Source: Dirofilaria immitis
Taxonomy: Eukaryota; Nematoda; Chromadorea; Rhabditida; Onchocercidae
Reading direction: 5' to 3'
Assembly (NCBI GenBank): GCA_024305405.1
Contig: JAKNDB010000068.1
Location: forward strand, 10,401,501-10,465,500
DNA length: 64,000 bases
The notes below the pieces were generated by a model. The model was not told the DNA's origin, did no database searches, and saw only the letters and a list, made by a program, of their open reading frames with translations. The translations under genes and the position numbers were made by a program. Positions 14,257 through 26,000 of the stretch are shown one piece after another (the stretch's first letter is position 1; every line of letters starts with the position of its first letter).

Positions 14257-17200
14257 ATGATTTCTGTGATGAACGGTATCAACAATCCGGCATCGTTCGG
14301 CTTCTCCGGAAGTTTTATGGACAAACCGTTCTACCAGAAATTTGCAGCTACGAATGTTACAGTGCCAACTTCTGTAGCCACAGTTGCAACTACAGCTGTT
14401 CCGACACCTGCATCATCTTCAAGTATTTCAGTACTGAGTGCAGCAAACGAAAACGACAAGACTAGTACGCCTCCTGCACTTGCTACCAGGTATCGCGTAG
14501 TACCCTTAAAATTATGAGTGGAGTTTCTTTCCAAACAATCTAGTCTCGAAAAATAAAGCCATTACCCTTTGACATACCGTTTTAGAATTCGAAAAATATT
14601 AACAAACCACTTTTTTTTTGCTGTTCATAATCCTATATTTAGTCATTATAATAACATAAATATTTTCAGTTCATCGTCTGCTTCATCTTCACAAGTGATG
14701 AATGTTATGAGCAGTCTACCCGGTACACACCATGTCCATGCTGGACATTCGCAACATTATCCGTATGGATACGATTGGACATCTCCACATCAGGCTGCAG
14801 CTGCCGCTCAAGCTGCACATCTTTCTGCACAACAAGCTGTCGTACAGCAAGCTGCTGCTGTTGCTGCTAACGTTGCTTCCGTTTCTTCAGCTTCAGGTAA
14901 CAATAAATTTAAGTTTTCCGTACTCGGAGAGAGTTTTAATTTGATAAAAATCCAAATTTGGAAATGTTTTTTGCAATATTTCTTTCAGTATCATCATGTG
15001 TGCCATCATTAGGTTCCTCAGGGATACCATCACCAAATGCTGTCGCCAAAGCTGCTTTTCTTTCACCATCTACTGCAACTGGCAAGTTCAGATATTTTAA
15101 TTTTATCCTAATCTTCAATCTAATTCATATTTGAAGTCATTTGCACTTCACAAACAAAAAAATTGCGATAAAATTTACCACTAATGCTTATTATAAATCT
15201 GTCATCAATTATTCAACTTAAAATAGGGAAAAATGGGATTATTATTATTATTTATTATATGTTTTGGTCATTAATTAATATCGTCGATATTGACGAATAA
15301 TACAATGTTACCGCAAAAAATAAGTTTCGTTTCAGTCTCTTTCATTCAGGTTTCGATATGATGAATCCAATGTGTCAAGCAGATTTTTACGGGTCTAATT
15401 TTCATGCAGCCCATGCAGCGGCTGTGGCAACTGGACATACGTGGGCATACGGTTATCCACAACAGTATCATTTTGGTGCACATCCATATCCAGGAAGTAT
15501 GGTAGCTGATATGACTGGTTTGGCAGGTTTGCTTTCTTGTTGTTAATCCATATTACGCATTATAATTATTTTGCTATACAACTTAATTACTTATTGAGTT
15601 ACATATCGATCGTTGTTTGAATTGTTGAAAATTTATATCAAATTTCATTATTTGAATTCATGCTAAATTATAATATTTAAATATTAACATTTTAAAATTT
15701 TGTTCTCATTCACTATAATCTTCCTTTTTCTCACAAAAAACTTCAAGTAGAAAATTTTTGAATAATTTGAATAATGAAATGAAATATGAAATATAGCACC
15801 GAGCTTAATTAATTGTAATCTAAATCAATCTAATTACATTATCTTACTTTAATTTGATTCCATTCAAAATGCATCTATAATAAAGCCATAACAAACACTG
15901 ATCTTTCAATCTAGAATAGGTATAAATATTAAATTAGCTTAACCCATAAATCCTTCACGCATAATTTTTCATTGCCTCGTTACATAATTTCTTGCATCCT
16001 TCTCATGTGAAACTATTTTCATTTTAGATGCATTGTTTCATCTATTCTCTTATGTGTATAGGTAAATTATTTAACGAGATGATATAAGGATATATTAAAT
16101 AATTATACTGAATATATCAAAATAATTCATTAATATCACCATAATATTAGTATTTCAAAACTAAAGAGAGATATTGTCAAGAACGAAAGATAAAAGAGAA
16201 AGAGGAAGAAAATTTTTAAATTAAGTATAGCAAATATTAAAGTAACTCTATGGGAAAATAGGGAGTTTCAATTCGAAGGATTTTTCGTTACATCGAGATG
16301 AATTTAGAAATTGGAAAAGTATTACAGAAAGAGAAAAGCGAAAAAGAATACAAGAATTCTGAAGATATAATGAAATTCAAATAAAAGATCTATTGAAGGC
16401 TAAGTGGGAGGCGAAGAAGAGAAAAAGAAGAAAATGAAAAATCGGGTAGTAAAGATGTCGCCGACCGGTCGAGCAATTGACTATCGTGCAAGGGGTCGCT
16501 ACCGTTCCTGTTAGTACTGGTTATAAGTTTAGCAAAATTGTATAGTTGCACAATTGCGAAAGATAGATTGCTTCGCAGAGGGAGGACAAGATGAAACGAA
16601 GGCGGGGACTGAGAATTTGACAAATTGCGAACAAACTAATAAATAAAAATTATTTCTGAAAATTGGAATCAATAATGATATCACTATGCGCCGTAATTAC
16701 TACCACTAATAGTCTTAATGAACATCCGTACTATCACTGTTGATATAAATATTGACATAGCTATTCGCAGATTGTCTTTACCGCAATTCACATTATTATT
16801 TGAGATTGTAGCGAAATAAAGAGATTTATCGTTACGTTGCTAAATATGGTTATTGCATAATTTTTATAAAATTAAGCAGAGCAAATAATAGGGCGAAAGT
16901 TTACACATCTTATTCATATGTGAGCATATTAATGGCCAGAATGAGGAAAATCTCTTTTATCTTGGCTTAAGATAATAATAAATATTAGGTGAAGTGATTA
17001 TGGTTTTATTTTTTCAATTTTCAATTTAACAAAAAGATAATCTTATTTTTGATGTCATCTAACAAAAACGAAAAGTGGTAGTAAAGTTATTTTATCTATC
17101 TTATATCTACAAGTTGATGGTACTATGTTTATAAATTTTACCTAGAGAATTCTAGAGTTTTAAGCTGAAACTAATTATAATCGTTTAAGACAATGTAGAA

Positions 17201-20200
17201 TACCAATTTGCAAGGCTAGAAGACAAGCAACTATTTAAAACGATTTTTTTTTGCTTAGTAAATGTTTTTGATATTTATTATGTTTTTCAAGTTTTAAGTA
17301 TCGTTAAACTATAAAATTTTGAGTTCTTATCATTAAATGTTTTACTGATTGCTCGATTAGAAGAGTGACCGAACTAAAGTAATCGATTATTAAAAATTAG
17401 AGAGAACGGAAGTTTTATGGTGTAGTAACATGGATAATTAAACATATGCAACTTCATATTTTTCTAAAGTTAAATTTCATAAATTTATATGCTTTTTTTA
17501 AAGAGTTAACTAATCTATTCAAAAAAGGCTAAACGTATAGAATAAATGGTGCAATGTAAGGAAAATGAAGAAATTTAAGTTATCAGATGCATCCAGATGT
17601 CCGGTGCGAATAGAAATAAAATGAATGTAATTGAGCGGTACTGCTTTGATGCAACCCTCAGGACATGGTCACTAAGATTTTATTATCCTCATTACCTTCT
17701 GTGCAAATTTAAACTTCTCCAAGTTCTATTCCTTTTCTTCTCTCTCTATCGGTATCTATATGTCGGCATCTGACTGGATTATAGGAAAATGAAATAATGG
17801 AAAGGTAAGTAAAGAGAGGAAAAAGTTAGTATAAGCTGTCTAGAGCTGGAGATTTTCGATTTCAACTTCCTAAATAAATTTAGAAGCGACAGATTTATAA
17901 AAACAAATTTTATCATGGATTCGACAAATCCTTTAATTGAATGGCAACTTCAAAATATTTGAACACCAAGAATTTCTAACTCGCTAAATGCTGAAGTATT
18001 CAAAGTCAATATTTCTTTTAAATTATATTGATTTTACGATAATTTCATTACAATGAAAATGTTGCCGATCAGTTTCGAGAAATGTAAGTTCAGAGATTAA
18101 TGTAAAGTTTTAAGGTCAAAATATTACTGTCATTCGGTTTTGGGTGTTAACATATCGTCGAGTGCAGGTGTTACTAAAATTTAAGGTGCAAAAGTAATCC
18201 ATAAAAAATGTCTCGGTACCGGATCTTAATCTTATTTTATGACATCTTTGGGTAAACGATCTTATATTTCCATTGTGTTCATTACTATTAATATTGCTGG
18301 TATCATCTGCTTCAAGAGTACTCATACGAAGATGCTTAAATTGTATTTTGAGAATTAGATCATGCTTTGAAAATATAATAAGTTTTATATGTGAATAGGA
18401 AAGATAAAAAAATCTTGAAATTTTGAATGATTCCTTTCGCATAATATTTGCATAACTATTTTGCATCAATGCTCAAATAAATTCTGCTATTTTATCGATT
18501 TTTATTATTATCATATATTAATCAAATTGCTTATCTTTATAGATTCGCTATTTTAAAACACAATATTTTTTTCATGCCATGAAACACAATAGTTCTATTC
18601 TTTTACTCTCTTTTCTCACATTTTCTCTGAAAGATTAGATAATAAATGAAATTTGATTGACCGTATATTTGCAAACAGTCAAAAAGATCAGTGATCTTGA
18701 TTATCCTATACTTCATTTTGAATTTTTCCGCACATTTTTTTAAATAGACAGCTTTCATAAAAATGATTAGATTATTTTCTCTTTTTCAATTCTTCTTCTG
18801 TCATTACTATCTTGCTGACAAGATTTTATATACCTATGCCAGATTAGATCTTTTTAAATTGTTTTCAGATGTATATTATTGAGAATAACTGTAATCTTTC
18901 TATTCTGGAGCTGGTAAAATAAACATAAAAATGCCGCCGTCATTATTTAACCTCGAATCAGACAACAAAACATTTTTTATGGCTGTAAAATTGGCCTTTT
19001 TTCGTCTCCAGAAACAGAAATGTATTGCGGCATAGACTTTTGATGATATCTAGTCGTGTCTTGGGAAAGGTATCTTACAGGTTCATAAATTTAGATATAG
19101 TTACTATACTATATTGAGGGCAAAATATGATGAATTTTCCGGAAGATATAGACACAAATTGATTAAAAAAATTTTTCTGAAAAATAAATGAAAATGCTGA
19201 TATTTTCAAACAGTGTTAATATTTTTTTAAATTTTGACGCATTTCTATGAGTGATGAAATCACAAAATAAATTGATAAGTGATGAACTGTTTTATTTTAA
19301 GCAATTTAAATGAATTCCCAAATTTATTACAATTCCACTAATTATTTTTATAATGGCTTTATATCGATCAATGAGTATTTCAAGACATCTTTCATGCGAT
19401 AGGTAACATATTGTTTTGACTTATAATTTATCTTCTTTCTCCATTCTTCAATATTCTAATGATATCAGACGTATGTTCCTCTAAGCAATTAGATGATATA
19501 AATAAAGAGGTATGTATTACTTGCATGGATAGAAATGCAAAGCGGTTACGTTTCGAAAGAGTCACTATCAATAGGATTCAATTATCCAGCACTAATCTAC
19601 TTCATACAAACTTCCTCAGATAGCAATCTTTGAAATATAGGATATTCATTTTGGAGATAATTCCAATTATAACTTTGCATTCATAGATCATTTTTGTATT
19701 CGGAAAGTGTGCCGCCTGTCATTCTGTATACAGTAGTTAAAAAGTAAAAGACAAGGATATGGATTGTTGCTTTTTGATTGTACAGATGAAGGAACGAAAG
19801 TCCAATCCATCATCTGTGTAAGATACTGATGTCTGATAAGACTTCTTTGCGTAACACCGACAATATCTATGCGTTAATTATTGAAACGAGTTCATTACAT
19901 AGTTTAGTAAAATTGTCATTCAACTGTAATGAATAACATCGATTTTTCTCAACATGGAGTGCCTCGTTTCATTTATAAATTTCAAAAATTTTTCATTAAA
20001 CTCTCATTAGCATATGAAAAAATATTAATCAATTTAAATTTAGAAATCAATCGAGGACTTATTTCCAAGTATTCGGCTTTTTTATAAAATACATATTAAA
20101 ATTAGCGAGATTTTTGCAGTCTTTCTTCTGCTTTTGAGAGGCATTTGAATTTGACCGAAATGATGATAATGCGCATCCGATAATTTTTCTACTAATTATT

Positions 20201-23091
20201 TTTCAACAAAATTTGAAAACTTCTATCACTTTCGATCGAACTATCAAATAGCATTCTCTCTCATCGTTCAATTCTTTTTTTTTATTACCAATAACGATTG
20301 GTAGATGTACTCATTTGATAAATATCTTTTCCTTTCCTATCTTTTGGCTCGACCCTCTCGGATTCCTTCGGACTGTACAAAAGGCATATCAGATTTTTCA
20401 TCTATTCGCAAATAATCAGATTTCTAAATGATCAGCCAAAATTACTGTAGTAGTATTGGTATTCCTTATTTCTTTCGTTTTCAAAGTCTCCTTGAGCTCC
20501 TTATTTCCCTCTTTCCAACAAATGTTTGCTCCTTTCTACGTTTCAAAATTAGAATACTGTAGTTTCGCTCAATTTCATCCAAATAATTGTTTGCTTAAGG
20601 AAATCGATTATTTACATGGCAAACAACTGAATTACTTTCATTCCTCTTTCACGAAGGATATATGAAACTAGGGATTCAAAAAAATTGAAATGAAAATTTT
20701 TAGAAACTGAAGTTTTTATAATTCGATTCCTTCGATTGAAAGAAAAGTAACAAAGAAAGCATTTTTCGAGTTAAGATAATCGAATTATTTTCTGAATAAA
20801 AGACTAATTTATTTGATTATTCGCATGGAAGTAATAAAAGTGGCCTATTTAATTAAATAAGAATTTGGCAATAATTTTGATTTGATTATGCAAAATTATG
20901 AAATTCGAATAGTTTGATTTAAAAAAATGGCATAAATTTAAAAATAGAAATATGATGGAATTAACTTGAGAGATATTTTCGATTAATTGCTACTACTATT
21001 ATATTCAATCTGTGCAAGCCTGTCTACAAGGAATTAATAATATTATCGCACTTTTCTATTAAAGCTGTTATATATATTTCTAGAATGCTGTAGAACATAT
21101 ATTTCTAGAATGTTATAGAATAGTCAAGCTGATCAGCTCAAATTTTCTAAAAAGTTTTTTCGTGAATGATGAAAAGAAAGTCAAGCTAAGATATTAAAGG
21201 GCACTCTTTTTGCACAGGACAATAAGAATTTTGCATATTCGTAGAATTTTAATGCTTATGAAAGTCAACGCTCTCGATTAAATTACTGTAAATTTTAGAA
21301 GCTTAGAGAGAAAAAATTTAAGCATCGAAAATGAAAGTTTTCATATAAGGAATACGGTAGCTCGTTATATATTCATGTTCCAACATAAAAAGTATGAAAT
21401 TATATGAATTTCATGCTGTCCTTTTATTCTATTTCAATTCATTCATCTAAGAGCTCACTTCTGAGCTCGGTTATAGCATCCATCTGTTGCTTCAGCTTTT
21501 TACGATAGCTCACAGAAATTGTAACAAATTATTTGCCAATTCCACTTATACAAATTATTTTTATTGAATGATACTGCTAGTGGGTTAATCAAATTTGAAT
21601 TTAGAGGAGAGGGAAAGATGATGAAAAACGGAAATAAATTATGCTGGAAATAAAATAAGAGGAAATAGATTTGAACAAAATATTTAAAAATTGGAGATGT
21701 TTTTGAAAAATTGTTTTAATTAGAATTATCTGAAGCTATTTTTTAAATGGATGTTCGGACTCTCTAAACTATAAAGAAAAATTTTAGTGATTATGAAAAT
21801 TTTAAATCAGGCAGGATGTTTTGAGATTTTTGTATCATAAATCTTTAAATTCTTTATCGATGATATATTTCCTCTACTTTCTTCGTTGATTGTTTCTATC
21901 AATTTATGTCATAAACGACTTCAATCTGATTGTTTGCATATTTCGATGTGCGAAAAATATGGCTTCGCATCATATATTCAAGTTTCGGCAGAGAATAAAT
22001 TGCAGGTGATAAATCGTAGGTATCAGCAATTAGAGTTCGGTTAATGAATGGTTTCTGAGGTTGACCTGTACTGTAAACCCAATAATTACCCATAGAATGA
22101 ATAAGATTGGTAATCTCACTGTACAAACTGCTCTTCTTTAGCATAACTTTTGTTGCATAGCCCATTGAATTTCACAGTACATTTTCATAAAAATTTTGAA
22201 TTTAAGTTTGACTCAATTAAAATAAAACATTTAAAGTCTCTATCTTTGATAGAATTGAATTCTCATATTCCGTTTTTCCATTATTAATATTCTTGTCGTC
22301 AAAATTTTTTGGATTTCAAATTTTGAAATAAAATAGCTTTTGGCATCTTATATTGGAATACTAATGTTGATTCGTTTTTCCTCTGGAAATTCTAAGACAA
22401 TACAAACTTTTACAAAGAAAAAGATTTTCGGTGAGACTAGCGTTACTGCTGATGATCAAATAATTTTTTTGCATTATGGAAGAACTAATTAGTTTCTTAC
22501 ACCTATAAAAATATGCTTTGTAGATGCAACGTTAGATTGGACTGGAAATATATCGTCAAGGAAAAAAAGGAAACCGTATACCAAATATCAAACCTTGGAA
22601 CTCGAGAAGGAATTTCTTTACAATACTTATGTTAGCAAGCAGAAACGATACGAGTTGGCGAAGAATTTATATCTATCCGAGAGGCAAGTCAAAATTTGGT
22701 TTCAGGTAAAAGTTTCAAATTTTCCTACCATCTTCATTTCTTGTTATACGAATAATGAGATTTTAAAATTCTTATATTCGTTACAGATTGTTTAAAAATC
22801 AATAAAATTTATTGTCAATAGATGGTGATATGTGGATATTATGAATCATCAAACATTCTCATCTGAATGAATTTTTGAAATCATATCAGAAGTGTTTAAA
22901 ATAAACTTACTGATTACCTTTTGAAATTTTTGATTTCAGTTTACTGTAATTTCTTATAGATTCTTATGTTCACATTAATTATTTTCGAATTTTAGAATCG
23001 ACGAATGAAAGACAAAAAGCAAAAGCAAAGATCATCAGTGGACCAATCATGTAGTTCGCAGTTAATGATGTCCAGTCTGAAGGGTGAATAA
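14257..23091 (+). CDS. php-3: Posterior (Abd-B-type) Hox transcription factor, nob-1/php-3-like
   Basis: Homeodomain DNA-binding protein expected to specify posterior identity in the nucleus. Six exons join in frame: 14257-14489, 14670-14896, 14989-15081, 15350-15526, 22524-22705 and 22996-23091, giving 335 residues. The amino half is Ser/Ala/Gln rich, with an Ala-rich stretch around residues 98-130. A Trp motif (LDWTGN) sits just before the homeodomain, as in Abd-B (LHEWTGQ). The homeodomain runs from [20 protein letters not shown] to NRRMKDKKQ and keeps W48, F49, Q50, N51 and R53; KQKRY replaces the Abd-B KQKRW. Introns: number 3 has a GC donor, number 4 is 7.0 kb, and number 5 splits the homeodomain between Q50 and N51. 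An acceptor-like TTTCAG ends at 14208, and a three-codon upstream ORF precedes the chosen ATG. The class is clear; whether it is the php-3 or the nob-1 orthologue cannot be told, since C. elegans has both as close paralogues. Confidence 0.93.
15527..22523 (+). other. Large (7.0 kb) fourth intron of the Hox gene
   Basis: The intron starts with GTTTGC after 15526 and ends at TTTGTAG before 22524. All other introns of this gene are under 300 bases. It is AT-rich without coding exons I can support; two open stretches on the minus strand (18116-18469 and 21899-22165) are discussed separately. A 25-base unit (ATATATTTCTAGAATG...) is repeated in tandem at 21072-21121. By analogy with other Hox loci it may hold enhancers, but no motif here proves it. 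Confidence 0.85.
21899..22165 (-). CDS. Uncharacterised ORF nested in Hox intron 4
   Basis: An 88-codon open frame with an ATG start at 22165 lies opposite the Hox gene. It has mixed codon use (for example CGC, CTG, CCG and AGC among AT-rich codons) and runs through [14 protein letters not shown] to a TGA at 21899. No signal peptide, membrane segment or known motif is visible, and there is no obvious splice acceptor just upstream. It could be a single-exon gene, an exon of an unseen gene, or chance. I do not recognise the family. Confidence 0.2.
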   Translation of the reverse strand: MGYATKVMLKKSSLYSEITNLIHSMGNYWVYSTGQPQKPFINRTLIADTYDLSPAIYSLPKLEYMMRSHIFRTSKYANNQIEVVYDIN

Positions 23092-26000
23092 ATGAAGAAC
23101 TATTAGAGTTTAATGATCCTCGCCCTATGACAAAATTGTTTCTAAATTCAAAATTTTCCATCACACTTTGAATACTAGATGCGATTAATGAAATGTTGAA
23201 AGTTAAAAGATTCAGCTATTTCTGGCCGTAATTACTGTTGACATCATGAGTAATGACCAAAAATGATAGTATTCCGGCTGTGTTGTATTTATAAAATAGC
23301 TTTGTCTTAGAAATTAGTAGTCATATTAAAGAAGATATACTCAAAAATACTGTTACTTTAAAAATATCCTATTTGGAAACGCAAAAAAATGATATTTTTG
23401 AGCTGGTTGATAGTAATGATAACTTTTGATTATAGTTCAAAGTTTAAATTTTGTTTGATAACTGTTTTCGGTTACGCTCAATTTTTAATTTTTGCTATTT
23501 AATAAAGATCTTTTCAGTGTAAATTATGATGTGTGTATGTGTAATAATTATATTATCTGCCATTTCCTCCATGTAAAAAATAATTAATTTGTAGTAATTA
23601 CTTGGATTCAATATTTGAAGAAAATTTCTCGCTACTTAGTGAATTAGTATTTCTTAAAGACCATTTGTTACGGTTTAGATTCATTTTGTTACCAAAAATA
23701 TTTCAAATGATGGACGTCGACAAGACTTTGTGTTGAATTTCTGAATGTTTCTTTTCCGCATTACAAGGTTTTTTTTTGTTTTGATTTCTTTCTCACAAGT
23801 TCCAAGTTTTCAAGAAAAACTTTTTATTGATTAAATTTGTTCAGCTTCTTTTTGATAGAAACTTGTGCAATAAAGAAACAATTTAGTTGTTTGCGTAATA
23901 AGCAAAAATAAATATAATGAGCTACTATTGCTCAGTAAAATTATTTTGAAAGTCATAAAGTTAATCGTGGAGTAGTAGCAATCCAACAAAATTTGCTCAA
24001 CAAGTAAGATTATCCATATTATCCTTCTTCTACTTCTTTTGCTACTTTTATTAATTAATTTCAATTATAATAAAAATTGCTATAATCCTACAAAGCATAA
24101 ACTTTTCTTAATTGAACTTGTACATTTCAGTAGTTATTAAACTTTAACAAAAGATTCAAAACAGTCAATGACTAATTAGTCTCATTGCAAAAAAGTTAGA
24201 TCCATGTGGTTCATAAATTTCTGCTTTCAGCGAAAAACTAATTATGCCTACTAATAATGTTTTTGGAAGTGCATAACGAAACAAGAATCATCATAGTACG
24301 ATACCTTAAGAATCGAACTTTTCATTTATTATTCGTCGTGCCAATAGACACAAGTTTTGCAATTAATGTTTTTAATAATTTTCATAGTACTGTTATCAGA
24401 AATAAAAATCGAAATAATGTTTGAGCTAATATGAATCTTCGAATTGTTGATTTATCGATTAACAATATAAATCAATGCAGTCAGTGAAACCAATGATCAG
24501 TGACAGTATGTTCCTTGTAATTGACGCCTATATGATATAAAATTGTTAAGTTGACTATATATGAAAAGTTTGCATAATTTCATACTAGAAACAAAAGAAT
24601 GTTCTTTTACCCGCTCGAAATTTGTCACTAATATTGATTCATTTCTCGGGAGCTGAAATATTTGTTAGTGCAAGAATCAAGCATTTGACTAAGATCAAAT
24701 AAATATGCCGGTGAATGTGACAAGTGAATGCGATGGATGTTGACAGACCACCTTATTTATCAAAGAGACAGTTAATAAATTTAGAATAGGACATGCATGT
24801 GTGTTCTCTTGACACTTTTAGGTCTTTCATTTAAAATTCAAGAAAAGCATAGCAGAAACATCAAATGCTTGTTTGTTGGCTTTTTATTTCTGTTCCAGTT
24901 TCTCCTCTATTTCCTAATTTTTCATGGCAATATATCTTCCTCAACTGTTAATTACTCATTCTTTTCAAATAAAGGGGTTAATTTTTAAAAGATGGAAGAT
25001 TGAGAATGCCTAATTTCTCTAATTACACTATCGCACAGTTGCAATTGTAATCATTAGTATTAGCATTTCCTTAAAATATGAACTGAGAAATGGAATTGTT
25101 GAAACTGAATTCAATAAATGGATTCGAGGATATTTTATTTAGCATTCCCTGAGGAATGTCTAAGGCCATATAAATTACAACTTTTCTTCCAATATAAGGT
25201 TCTTTCTCAATTCTATTTAATTATTCAAAATGCTATAAAGATTAGAAAACTTTAGAATCGAATAATTACATGAACAATTCTAATAAGCTGAATTAGAATG
25301 AAAAAAAATAAATTAAAATAAAAATATTCTCATAGTGCATTTCACTTTTCTTCTTTATTTGCTAAATGTTATTGGCTTTGGGAATAGTCTCCCTTTCTTC
25401 AATATCTTTTGTTATTTGATATAATTCATATCAAATAAACTAACCATACTTTTAAAGAAACACAGGTCATTTTTGAAATAACTTAACGTGAAAAAATAGA
25501 GATACGAAGCCAGTATGTCAAATTTTAATTTTTTTCTAAACGAATTCATATATATATCATTTATGAGCAGAGTGCAATGATATTTTGAGATATTCCTAAC
25601 GATTCTTTCAACAGACTTCGGTTTTTTTTTTGGTAACCATGCGAAATATTCTTCATAAAAATGAAGAAGAGAATGATAATCAATCCATCAGCATTTTATT
25701 ATGATGATGTTAGCAACGCTGTTCATTTGGGAAGAAATAGACTCTCTGATATAAGCTTTATTTAAAATTTTTATCATTTCACTTCTTCTCTTGTGTTTTC
25801 ATTTTCAAGAATTATAGATGTAAAAGAATCAGTTGATAACTTATGAGAGTGCGATCTTTAGATAAATGAACTTAGTAAAATGTTCATTCATTAAACTGCA
25901 ACAATCAGTAGTGCTATTATGATTTTTATGGTGATAGTATTAAGATTTGAGAAATTCTCGATAACTATAAATAGGTATTTGTGAAAAGAAGTAATAATTA

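Noticed and set aside
18116..18469. 117-codon minus-strand ORF in Hox intron 4
   Set aside because: Long for chance, but without motif, splice partners or a recognised family; the best internal ATG leaves about 70 codons.
25146..25163. lin-4-like seed (TCCCTGAG)
   Set aside because: It is a short palindrome (ATTCCCTGAGGAAT); the rest of lin-4 and a precursor hairpin are absent.
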